Source of the DNA: Suillus spraguei
Lineage: Eukaryota > Basidiomycota > Agaricomycetes > Boletales > Suillaceae
DNA length: 24,915 bases
NCBI GenBank assembly: GCA_016800925.1
Contig: JABCPU010000828.1
Location: 1-24,915 of the forward strand
Direction: 5' to 3'
Shown here in pieces: positions 1 to 8,880 of this stretch. The position numbers and the translations under genes were made by a program. The number at the start of each line of letters is the position of its first letter. Position 1 is the first letter of the stretch. The notes beneath the pieces were generated by a model. It saw nothing but the letters and a program-made list of their open reading frames with translations. It searched no databases and was not told the origin of the DNA.

Positions 1-410
1 GGGCCAGCGGACCATGGGCCCATGGTAGAAATATCCTCGTTGATGACGGATGGGCCGGGAGGAATATTATTCCCGATGACAGCGGGTGGGCCCATGCAAG
101 GAATATGTAGAGTAGATGAGTGGGCCGATGTACATGAATATCCGGTAGACGGATGGGCCGAGGTAGTTGGATATCATGTAGATGGGTGTATCAAGGTAGA
201 TGTGTATCAAATAGACAGGTATGTGAAGGGTACTTGTTATCACATACACGGGTGGGCCCAGACACATATTAAATTAGACGGGTATTAGACGGGTGAGCCG
301 AGAGTGTTATATAAATATTTATTAGACGGGTGGGCCGAGGGTGTTGTACAGTATATTATATTAGACGGGTGGGCCGAGGGTGGTATAAAATATAGACGGG
401 TGGGCCCATG
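1..410 (+). repeat. Left terminal array of KDZ element (GACGGGTGGGCC cores)
   Basis: About 11 variants of a 12-base core (GACGGGTGGGCC, GACGGATGGGCC and similar) occur near 48, 84, 118, 159, 249, 285, 325, 365 and 398, spaced about 33-45 bp and separated by AT-rich DNA. The same core is present in reverse complement at 18440-18935. The outermost 1-93 aligns base for base, at roughly 80-85%, with the complement of 18932 back to about 18840, including an AATATTATT centre between two cores. This makes it an inverted terminal region. The real terminus is outside the window. A role as transposase-binding sites is inferred. Confidence 0.8.
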
Positions 411-498
411 TGTATGATAATGGTAGACATGACGGAGCTGAGGGAGTTGCATATCATCTGAATCAGAGGAGGTAATAAATCACAGTTACTGAGTTCCC

Positions 499-965
499 GG
501 AGCAGCAGGTGCTGTCTTGACATGGCCTTTTTGTGCTTAGGTTGTCTTGTAGAATGTGGAAACTGGGGTGCGAGGCTTGTGTTGCCCTACAAGACACCCA
601 GCTCCGACCCCCGAAAATCAGATGAAGCATACCAAGTTCCGAGTTCCGAGACCCGGGTCTCGACACATAATTCAGTCAATAGAGACACCCAGTTCCGACC
701 CCCGAAATTTGAGTGAAGCATACCAAGTTCCAGGAGCAGCAAGTGATGTCTTGAAATGGCCTTTATGGCGCTTAGGTTATCTTGTAGAATGTGGAAAGCG
801 GGGTGCGAGGCTTGTGTTGCCCTACAAGACACCCAGTTCGACCCCCGAAAATCAGATGAAGCATACCAAGTTCCGAGTTCCGAGACCCGGGTCTCGACAT
901 ATATCAGTTCAGAATGACACCAGTGCAAATTTGCCATGAGATCCAAGTTCCGAACCCGGGTCTGG
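499..965 (+). repeat. Two-copy tandem duplication, 234-bp period
   Basis: Copy 1 starts at the GGAGCAGCAGGTG sequence near 499 and copy 2 at GGAGCAGCAAGTG near 733. The anchor TGTCTTGA lies at 513 and 747. Each copy holds a block matching about 50 bp (starting AGACACCCAG and ending near ACCAAGTTCC). A third degenerate copy of that block starts near 684. Several short reading frames on both strands simply follow the repeat and do not look like genes. It fills the gap between the terminal array and the TET/JBP pseudogene. Confidence 0.8.
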
Positions 966-1621
966 ACAAATGAATATCAGATATCCAGCACACTTCCAAT
1001 CATCTGGTATTTCATTGAGCAATGGATGATAATACAGCTTTGAAAGCCAACATCATCCAAGGTTCCCTTATCTGATCCTCGCTATCTCCACCCCCTTTAA
1101 CACCAAAGTCTGGACATCCAGCATTCAGCGTCTGATTTCCCAATATCAACTTGCAACATGAACACTTCTTCCATGTCCACTTGTGACATAAAAATCTGGC
1201 GCACTTGGGCCCTGGCCATCACTCATGAAGCAGGGGCATATACCGAACAAAAATTCAATGCAGAGAAGACTGGAGGAGAACCAGTTATACCTTCTCCGAA
1301 CCTGGACACTGATCTGGTGATGGCGTGCGATCGCTTGGCTGATGTACTCATAAAGGCATATAAAAATCCCAGTGGGTCTTCCTGCAGATGTTGAAAATGT
1401 GTTTGATCATTCAAATTCCTTCATGACAGTTTAGATTGATATTGCAGATTGATATCCCCAAAGAACACTGGGCATAATGAGGAGAAAGAGGAGAAGTTGC
1501 TTGAGAGGTGTCCTCCTGGCCATGAGGGCACAAAGTGGTGGACAAACCTGCCACAATTATCGATGTTTCCGGTACCATCATCGCATGGTACCTTCCGGAC
1601 GCCCTGACCGAGACCACCCAG

Positions 1622-1678
1622 GTGCGTAATGTGTAGATTGTTACTCAATGGATATTGAATATCAAATGGTACCTACAG
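1622..1678 (+). other. Spliceosomal intron in TET/JBP pseudogene
   Basis: The donor is GTGCGT and the acceptor CCTACAG, 57 bp apart. Removing it joins ..ALTETTQ in phase 0 to KEIRAATDLL, giving continuous family-like sequence. The intron contains in-frame stops. Confidence 0.7.
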
Positions 1679-1849
1679 AAGGAAATCAGGGCGGCCACCG
1701 ATTTGCTGGGTCCAAGCCTCGAAAAAAGTGTAAAGGCTGATGGCAATTGGCGATATAATCAAGAATGGTTCAAACAGGGCTCGGAAAATGTTGGGTCAAC
1801 TCCCGGATGCATCAATTTATCTCCGGCATGGTTTCAACAGGGCCACGAG

Positions 1850-1901
1850 GTAGGATGTGATGAGATGGTGATTTCTGGAGTCAAACTCACCAATCCCATA
1901 G
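1850..1901 (+). other. Spliceosomal intron in TET/JBP pseudogene
   Basis: The donor GTAGGA and acceptor CCATAG are 52 bp apart, phase 0. Removal joins WFQQGHE to NLSDPEVSASLK, as expected for the family, and moves the reading frame from position class 2 to class 0. That shift explains the apparent frame change here without a mutation. Confidence 0.7.
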
Positions 1902-2519
1902 AATCTGTCAGATCCGGAGGTATCCGCATCATTGAAGGGACCCTCCTCCGAGAATATCCTGAAAGCTATTGCAAGGCCGGCAGCCATCACATCGGCGGCA
2001 CTCAGGGTCATGCATCCTCAGCAGTATTTTGCAGGGTTACGAGCCTTGTCACACCTCGGAGATAAGGCAGTGAGCAAGGAACTGCCACAGATGCCAGAGA
2101 CCCTGCAGTACTGGGCATCCGTGTTTAACAGCCTCTCCATCATTTCCAATCGGGAAACCCCCAATCATCGAGACCATTTATCGATTCCTGAATGCTTCGA
2201 TATTCTCACCACCGTGGGGAACTATTCTAATGCTCGGATGAGTATGCCAAGCCTTCAGCTGGAATTCAGGTATGATTCCGGCTGTATGATTGCATTTTCG
2301 GGAAGAATTGTGAGACATGGGTTGATGGAGGGGAAGGGGATCGGATTGCTTGGGCATGGTATATGAGGGATTCTGTGCACATTTATGCCGGGGTTCCCTC
2401 ATGTGGATGGGCTATGGTCGAAGGCCACATACTAACCACGGTGTGAAAGATCAAAGAAGTTGAAAGAGTTGTACCCATGTTAGTAGCAACACACGAATAC
2501 CATGTACCAATTAGAGCAT

Positions 2520-4240
2520 CAACAGTTCTGGAACTCAAGTCGGAAGTCGAGTTCCATGAATTGAGTCCCTAACTCTGTGTATCTCGGGACTCGGGACTCG
2601 ATCCTCGAAATTAGGGACTCAATGATCGATAGTCCGAATTCAGGCTTCACACTCGGGACTCAGCAAAGTGTGAGGCAGCACAATGTGAGGCAACAGACTT
2701 TGATCCACACATTTTGACTGCCGAACACCGAACCCGGCAGCCGGCACTCGGGACTCAGGACTGATACCAATGTGAAAAATATGAATTCACATATAGTGAG
2801 TGCCAAATCCCAAACTCGGCAGCCGGAACTCGGGACTCGGGACTCAGAACAATGTGAAAGATGTGAATTCACATATCATAAATGACGAACTCCGAACCCG
2901 GCAGCCGGCACTCGGGACTCAGAATAATGTGCAAGTCATTGATCCACACATGTTGAGGGCCGAACTCCGAACCCCGGCAGCCAGCAGTCGGGACTTGGGA
3001 CTCAGAACAACGAGAAAGATATTGATTCCTACATGTAAAGTGCCAAGCCGAATGCCAACCCCGGAACCCGGAACTGCACTCGGCACTCAGAATCATGTGA
3101 AATTTAGTGAGCCACATATGTTAAGGGCCGAACCCGAACCCCGGCAGCCGGCAGTCGGGACTCGGGACTTAGAACAATGTGAAAGATACTGATTCCCACA
3201 TATAAGTGCCGAACCCCGAACGGCAGCCGGAACTCGGGACTCGGACACACAACATTGTGAATGATATAGATGCACACATGTTAAGTGCCGAACGCCGACT
3301 GCCGAGCCCCGGCACAGAACTCGGCACTGGCACTCAGAATAATCCACACATGTTGAGTGCCGAACCCCCAAACCCCAACAGCTGGAACTCGGGACTCGGG
3401 ACACACAACATTGTGAATGATATTGATGCACACATGTTAAGTCCTGAATGCCGACTGCCGAGCCCCGGCACCCGGAACTCGGCACTCGGCACTCAGAATA
3501 ATCCACACATGTTGAGTGCCGAACCCGAACTCCGGCAGCCGGAACTCGGGACTCACAACATTGTGAAAGATACTGATTCCCACATGTAAAGTGCCGAACC
3601 CCGAACCCCGGCAGCCAGGACTCGGGACTCGGGACACACAACATTGTGAATGATATAGATGCACACATGTTAAGTGCCGAAGCCGACTGCCGAGCCCCGC
3701 ACCGGAACTCGGGACTCGGCACTCAGAATAATGTGAAAGTTATTGATCCACATATGTTGAGTGCCAACCGCAACCCCGACAGCCGGAACTCGGACTCACA
3801 ACATTGTGAATTAATATTGATGCACACATGCTAAGTGCGAACACCGCCGAGCCCCTGAACCCGGAACTCGGCACTCAGCACTCAGACTAATGTGAAAGTT
3901 ATTGATCCACACATGTTGAGTGCCGAACCCTGCACTGTCGCACAGATATCTATTTCGTCTCGAACCTTGATTGCTGAACCCCAAACCATGAAATCCGGTA
4001 GTCCACAATTTTGGGGTTCGGGGTTCGGTACCTAAGATTCGTGACTCGCCACTCAGAAATATGTGAGGCAATCTTGCCATTTGGAAGTCGAGTCCCATGA
4101 ATTGAGTCCCAAACTCTAAGTACCATGGCACTCGGCATTCGCCACTCAGCATTTGGGATTTAGGACTCTACATCCGGATCTTGACATCCAGTCCTCGAAA
4201 TCCGGAACAAAATATTCGGGAGTCAAGACAATCATTTGGA
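2520..4240 (+). repeat. Minisatellite block 1 (GTGCCGAACCCC...CGGGACTC units)
   Basis: Long-unit degenerate tandem array. Each unit combines a GC-rich part (GTGCCGAAC, CCGGCAGCC, then GGAACTCGGGACTC) with an AT-rich part (ACAATGTGAAAGATATTGAT followed by CCACACATGTTGA). More than a dozen units run from 2640 to 3930. Flanks at 2542-2576 and 4083-4117 are nearly identical 35-bp direct repeats (GGAAGTCGAGT..CCATGAATTG). Near 3975-4030 a hairpin-prone piece pairs CCGAACCCCAAA-like sequence with its complement. Reading frames of up to 209 residues on both strands are by-products of the array. Confidence 0.85.
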
Positions 4241-4286
4241 CGGAATAAATATTTTACATCATGTATGAAATGAAGACCATTCTAAT

Positions 4287-4655
4287 CTAAACACAGTGAA
4301 GAGGACTCCACTCCCTGCCTCTCTTCAATCTCTGTAGCATGTCAGTGTACATCTTCACCTCTGCCATCTTCTCATGGATACCCTCATCTTGCTCCTCCAT
4401 CAATGCTACCAGGCGTGCTCGAATCATCTTAAGTCCCATCACTGATGGGCCTGATGAGTCATTTACCTCCTCAGGAAGAACCAAGCCATCATCCTCAACT
4501 CCATTTTCCATCCAATGCTGGTAGTGAACGACACAGGACCTCATGATCTGACCCCATTGCCATGGTTCATTCGGAATTTCGGTGTGTCCCATCCACCATG
4601 GAGTATCATAGCTGGGAATAATCCGGGATGGATGTCCCGAGCTGCGACATCATCA
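4287..4655 (-). CDS. Hypothetical acidic protein, downstream of transposase (C-terminal exon)
   Basis: Open from a TGA near 4655 to the stop at 4287, with the first Met at 4592. Residues upstream of that Met (SRIIPSYDTPWW) read on smoothly into MGHTEIPNEPWQWGQ. This suggests the exon begins earlier and the true start is in an upstream exon between 4655 and 5150, which I could not resolve because of frame breaks. The protein has a Trp-rich first half, a Glu/Asp-rich middle (ENGVEDDG) and a helical C-terminus with ARLVALMEEQDEGIHEKMAEV that could form a short coiled coil. I do not recognise a domain. It lies on the same strand as the transposase, about 600 bp downstream, so it may be a linked element gene. 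Real coding is likely but not proven. Confidence 0.45.
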
Positions 4656-5247
4656 AACTGACATAGGTGGGATGAAAAGATGTGGTCTGGAACAGTGTTC
4701 CAGGTGAGCATGGGATACAATGTCAGGACATGAGCGACGGGCTTGGAACAACAGAAACGATGTTCCTTGCAGCTGAGTACTGCAGGAGTGGCATAACAAA
4801 TGTCTGTTGGAAATCTCAGCATTGCCCAAAAAAGTCAGCCGGTCATCCGGTAATCAGTCACTTACATTGATCTCCCATTGCAGCCCGGCTTTAAAGTACA
4901 TGATCGGGCAGAAGAGGGAGGGTTGTTAGCAGCCTCCATCTGATATTGAGAGATACATGCCGGATGCGCGATGCAGCCATATTCAAAGTACAAGAAATAT
5001 CTTGAAGGTTCAGCTTCATGGGTTGCCAGTGATGTCCAGTATTTGGAGTGCCAGATGTGGATGCAGGAGTTTCAGGCATGGCTAATGCAAGAGTGTGACG
5101 CTGGGAATGACACTGCAGATGGTGAAGAGCTGATGAATGAGTCACTGATGGAGGATTAGAGATTCAAACTCCGACATGGGCTGACCCGGACAATTCCCGG
5201 GACTCAATGTTTGGGTGTCAAATATGTGTTTCATCAGCAAAACAAAT
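4656..5247 (-). other. Probable broken upstream exons of the 4287-4655 gene
   Basis: The minus strand shows short open pieces in different frames, including a stretch ending RHVSLNIRWRLLTTLPLLPDHVL (about 4960-4891) and one reading HSCSTQLQGTSFLLFQARRSCPD (about 4790-4720). They are separated by stops and by no splice pair that I can trust. They may be exons of the same gene with frameshifts, or non-coding sequence. Nothing on the plus strand is better supported. Confidence 0.3.
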
Positions 5248-5522
5248 TCATTCATGTGCACCATCGATCAACGAGGGCTGCAGGTCTTGAAATGCTGCCT
5301 GTGCATCCTGAGCTAGTAAGGAATACATTTGAGACTGCCTTCCGGCATAGCATGCATGACCCGGAAGTTGTTTCAACAATGATTCCTGCATCCGGGCACC
5401 CCATTGGGTTGCCTTCCACAAGAAAAAGTTGCACGTCCAATCCATCTCTGATTGCACCAATGATATTTCTTCCATCCATCAATCCCGTAGTGCCTTTGCC
5501 CGAAGCCAATGAACTCGGTAAA

Positions 5523-5578
5523 CTTGGGATGGGTCCTGTCAGCTCACCACGGAATATATCAAGCATGCCCGAACTCAC
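5523..5578 (-). other. Last intron of the KDZ transposase
   Basis: On the minus strand the donor is GTGAGT and the acceptor CCCAAG, 56 bp apart, phase 1. Splicing joins LWNEE to FYRVHWLRAKALRD, restoring family-like sequence up to the premature TGA. Confidence 0.7.
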
Positions 5579-8346
5579 ATTCCTCATTCCACAAATTTTC
5601 TGGACCCTCCATATCAACTTCCACTGACCAGAACCAAGCGAGGGACTCATTTCGCTGACCTCGGGCATTTGGATCGCCGATGGCAGTGCTGATTTTGAGC
5701 TGCTCGCGAAGCAGGGGTTTGTATTTCTGAAGCTGGTCTGGCCCCGGCTCAAGTTGTATCATTTGCTTCCTGGTTTTTGTATATATACTGGCATGTAGGG
5801 ATACTGCCTGCTGCACTGATGTCACCTGGGACCACGCTCGAGTTTTTAGGGCTTGAGATTTGGCTTGCCTAACTGTTGTTCGGAACAGGATAGCCTTGTT
5901 GCACAAGTGAATGCGGAGATTGTGCAGGGCATCATTGGCCTGCCCTTCACGAAGCGACATCTCCAATGGAATCAGATCCTCTGCCATACAGCGTCTGCAA
6001 TGTTCAACCCCGAGGTTTGATGGCAATGGAATTATGGTGAGCTCAGGTGAGTTTGTCCATGCATCAGATGTCTCGGTGAAATCTGCCGGGTCATCATCGA
6101 TATCATCAAGAATATCTATTTCAAGTCGTCAGGATCGTCATCTGCATCAAATCCCTCTCCCAGATGCGTAAGAGCAGACCAGTGAATTCATCTATCTGGC
6201 CTTGGAATGATCGCGTTGCCGGCGATATCTAATCTCTGTGTCTCTCGATCGTCTTCCAATTCTGGACCTCGATGAGCAATGCAATTTGAGCCTCTTCAAT
6301 TGCCACCCAATGGATATCCATGTTGCCACAGATCTGCGAGAGGGTGCTGCATGACGGGCATTACCCGCTTCTAGTAGTCTAACTCGATCTCCTTTTTGCT
6401 TGGTGCTAAGTGAAAATGAATGCGAGCTCCACGGAGACAAAGAATGTTAACTACCCTTCTGATATTGATTTCATATAAATCCATCGCCGCAGGATCCCTG
6501 ATTCTCTTGGACTGAGCGACCATCTCGCTGGCTAACCATTGTGTCTTTAAATTGCCAGGTGCAGCTTCATCAAGTCTGTCGAAAGCCTTGCCACTTTCGG
6601 CGATGCCATTCTTCGCCAGCTTGTATTTCCGGCAAAGAGTCCTTTTCATGCGGATCATCTTGCAGAAATTGGAATCGTTCATCTGATAATCAAGACATTC
6701 CTTTCGGTGTGGGGATGACATTCCCCGAGCGGCAGGGGAAATCAGGTTGAGACGCGCCCATAGGGTCTCCATGATCTCTCCATCAATCCGGCCAATGCCT
6801 TCAATAAAATTCGAAGCATATCGACATAGCAACTGTCCTGATGTCCATGCACATGCCACAACCCGATTCCAGGAATGATGGGTCAGTTCCGGTACCATGT
6901 CAAGGTATCAGCTTCGATCCACCCGAACACGAAAGTGCTTGTTGTATTGACAATTGATGTCATAGAAGGTGACAGCCCTGGTAATGCTTCCATGTTGTGC
7001 TGGGCAGCCTCACAAATGGCTAGTCCATGTTCATTTGTCTGCAAATGATGCATGGTCAACTAGTGAATGTCGATTGGCATGTTTGGCTTGCTTTCCCTTT
7101 TGAAAATCAACCATTGAGTGAGGGACAAAGCACCATGCGGCGCAGGCAACTCCCCGATCCTGTGGACTCGAGCTTGTGCCGCCGCATTTGCTTGATTGAC
7201 CGCCGGTGATTGTTGCAGCTCAATTTTCCACGTGTCAGCAGCCTCCGCAAGATGCATGTTATACCTGTCCTTTCCGACCATGAATCCAAGCCCATCTGAA
7301 AGCCAAACTTCATCGAGGGGATTAATGGGATGCAGGTGTTCAGCTTTGAAATTTCCGTCCATCACAAATGACCGGGTGTATTTCCAGCTTGGAGTTCTTA
7401 TCATCGCCGAGTTCACTTCGGTATTGAACATGACTCACTCATCAAGTGATTCATCCCCTGACAAAGATACATTAATCCCAGGCTGAGGACATGCCGGGCA
7501 AAATAATGCAAGATCTCCTGCGTTCGGGATGTCAGAACGATGGCCATAGCCATGCCATTTCATGGTCTTCAACTGCCTCCACTGTCGAGCGACTCTCATG
7601 AGCTCTCTGTATCGATCCTTGCCACAGCCTGTGTCAACATCATGTCCTTTAGATGAAGCACAAATAGCATTACCGGAACAAGTGTGGAAACATGCTCGAG
7701 GTCATTCCGGAGCTTACTGTAATAGTTCATTGCGGAGGTGCCGCATTCAAGGTTGTCCAATAGAAAATCATCCAGCACTCCGAAGGTAAACACGGTCTTC
7801 GGCCTGTTAAACATGCAGGGAAAAATCCATGCCGAAACATTTGAATGTCGGACTCATGGCATTTGGACAATCACAGCAGCGAACCTCGAGGCGGTGAACT
7901 CCGGACTTGTCAACGATGACCATGGTGTTTTCCTTCGGCTGGAACTCAGGTCCCGACACAGACGGAAGATCTTCGGGCTCAAGCTGGTCTTCAGGTTCAT
8001 CTCCTTCGAACAAATCCCACCTATCTGTGAGCACCGGACATTGCTTGCCATCATGCCCGAGGTGTATGGTGAGTCCGACATGAGCGAGACAACTCCGCTC
8101 GAAGAATTGACCATTCCATTGACTGATCCAGTGGAAAGGATTGCAATGATGTTGACTCCTGCAACAGCCCGTGCAATAGAGAGGCTCGCCAAGACAATCT
8201 TGACATTTGTAGACCCCATCCTGGTGGCAGATGATGCATCTCCTGTCTTCTGGTGGAGCTTCTCGATCCAGGAGGTGATGCAGATATGATTCCTGCCTTG
8301 GCAGCCATTGCCTGAGGTAGTCATTTTGACTCTGCATTTTTTATAT

Positions 8347-8412
8347 TTAGCTATAGTTTGAATGACACTCCAACATTTAACATGAACTTGCCATGGTTTT
8401 GGGAGTTGCAAT
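8347..8412 (-). other. Possible GC-AG intron near transposase N-terminus
   Basis: Between the proline-rich exon ending LQLPKP and the QNDYLRQWLP exon that starts the cysteine cluster, no GT donor fits. GCAAGT (minus strand) with an AG near 8347 does, giving about 66 bp and keeping frame. It may be a true GC donor or a decayed GT. Boundaries are approximate. Confidence 0.35.
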
Positions 8413-8645
8413 GGCTCAAATGAGCCTTGGTCTTGCTCGTAAGTATTGTCAGGAAAGTCATCCCAAGGAGGTGGTGCCTGAACAGGCTGAAGTGTTGGTG
8501 ATTCTGGGGGAGAGTGAGGCATGGACCTGTAGGCTCGTCGTCTTGTGCTTGCAAGTGGGACCTTGACCCAAATCTTTCTACCTTTGCTGCCCCTTGCTTC
8601 TACCCTGTGGGATTTTTGCAATGGGGTGCATCTACCTATCTTCAT

Positions 8646-8880
8646 CTTATTTTATAATGCTAATGTTGCAAGCAAAGCATCTGCTCAGGTGGAATGATTT
8701 TTATTACATTGTGGTGTCATACTGTCCTGCCGACTCATTACAATTTATGTCCATTTATGGCTTCGGGACCAATATAGCTCAATTAAGCTACTGTTAGGCT
8801 TTTGTCAAAGATCAACTTCTGACAATTCGTTCATTCTTCCACCTTGCTTATCCTCAGCCCATTCTGCAATTTGATTCACC
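8646..8880. promoter_or_regulatory. Divergent intergenic region between transposase and companion gene
   Basis: About 235 bp separate the start of the minus-strand transposase (8645) from the plus-strand companion gene (8881). The stretch is AT-rich and holds pyrimidine-rich pieces just before 8881 (TTCATTCTTCCACCTTGC). A shared bidirectional promoter is inferred from position only. No clear TATA box was recognised. Confidence 0.35.

Larger units (their letters stand above)
1158..2446 (+). pseudogene. TET/JBP-family 2-oxoglutarate/Fe(II) dioxygenase, degenerate
   Basis: Intact fungal relatives oxidise 5-methylcytosine in DNA. Readable segments in order are: an N-terminal helix with WALAITHEAGAY (from 1158); DVENVFDHSNSF (about 1385-1428); IDIPKEHW (1448-1471); KWWTNLP (to about 1550); IIAWYLPDALTETTQ (to 1621); INLSPAWFQQGHE (to 1849); EVSASLKGPSSENILKAIA; then the catalytic core. 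The core keeps the HRD iron motif (2166-2174), the distal His in RHG (2316-2318), and after a frameshift DRIAWAWYMRDSVH, whose Arg (2342-2344) is the expected 2-oxoglutarate ligand. Introns at 1622-1678 and 1850-1901 join frames cleanly. Lesions are frameshifts near 1371, 1474, 1550 and 2335, a 13-bp tandem duplication near 1434-1457, and a TAG at about 1433. The family is known to be embedded in KDZ elements of basidiomycetes. The family call is fairly sure; an active protein is unlikely from this sequence as given. Confidence 0.78.
5248..8645 (-). pseudogene. CxC2-KDZ family transposase, degenerate
   Basis: DNA transposase of the Kyakuja-Dileera-Zisupton superfamily. A proline-rich, acidic N-terminus (from 8645) leads to the CxC2 cysteine cluster (about 8240-8140: CIIC, CQDC, YCTGCC with later His), then FTFGVLDDFLLDNLECGTS (about 7790-7735) and DRYRELMRVARQWRQLK (about 7625-7575). 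The RNase H-like core follows: FVMDGNFKAEH (about 7368-7336), FYDINCQY (about 6967-6944), WHVHGHQDSC (about 6858-6829), and GRIDGEIMETLW (about 6793-6758). The C-terminus has REGQANDAL, YKPLLREQLKIS, RGQRNESLAWFWS, EMDWTCNFFLW and GHACYAGRQ, stopping at 5248. Breaks include an in-frame TGA at 5479-5481 (an Arg position in relatives) and frameshifts near 7830, 7200, 6978, 6828, 6380, 6230 and 6130. Encoded opposite to TET/JBP. The family call is strong; the copy is not functional as read. Confidence 0.88.

Noticed and set aside
1..410. Telomeric repeat at the window edge
   Set aside because: The unit is about 33-45 bp with a GACGGGTGGGCC core, not TTAGGG-like, and it recurs inverted at 18440-18935 internal to the sequence.
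3093..3722. A 209-residue minus-strand open frame, Cys/Ser/Arg rich
   Set aside because: It is a read-through of the minisatellite; every strand and several frames of the array stay open in the same way and the sequence repeats with the unit.
2640..3930. CRISPR-like alternation of repeat and spacer
   Set aside because: The so-called spacers are themselves repeated and diverged, the units vary in length, and the context is a eukaryotic genome.
5252..5752. A 166-residue minus-strand frame starting at 5752
   Set aside because: Out of frame with the recognisable transposase C-terminus (RGQRNESLAWFWS and EMDWTCNFFLW), which is encoded in the overlapping frames.
7854..8645. The 263-residue minus-strand open frame taken as one protein
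   Set aside because: Only its first part (to about 8412) fits the transposase N-terminus. After that it runs out of frame with the cysteine cluster, which is encoded at 8337-7807 in another frame.
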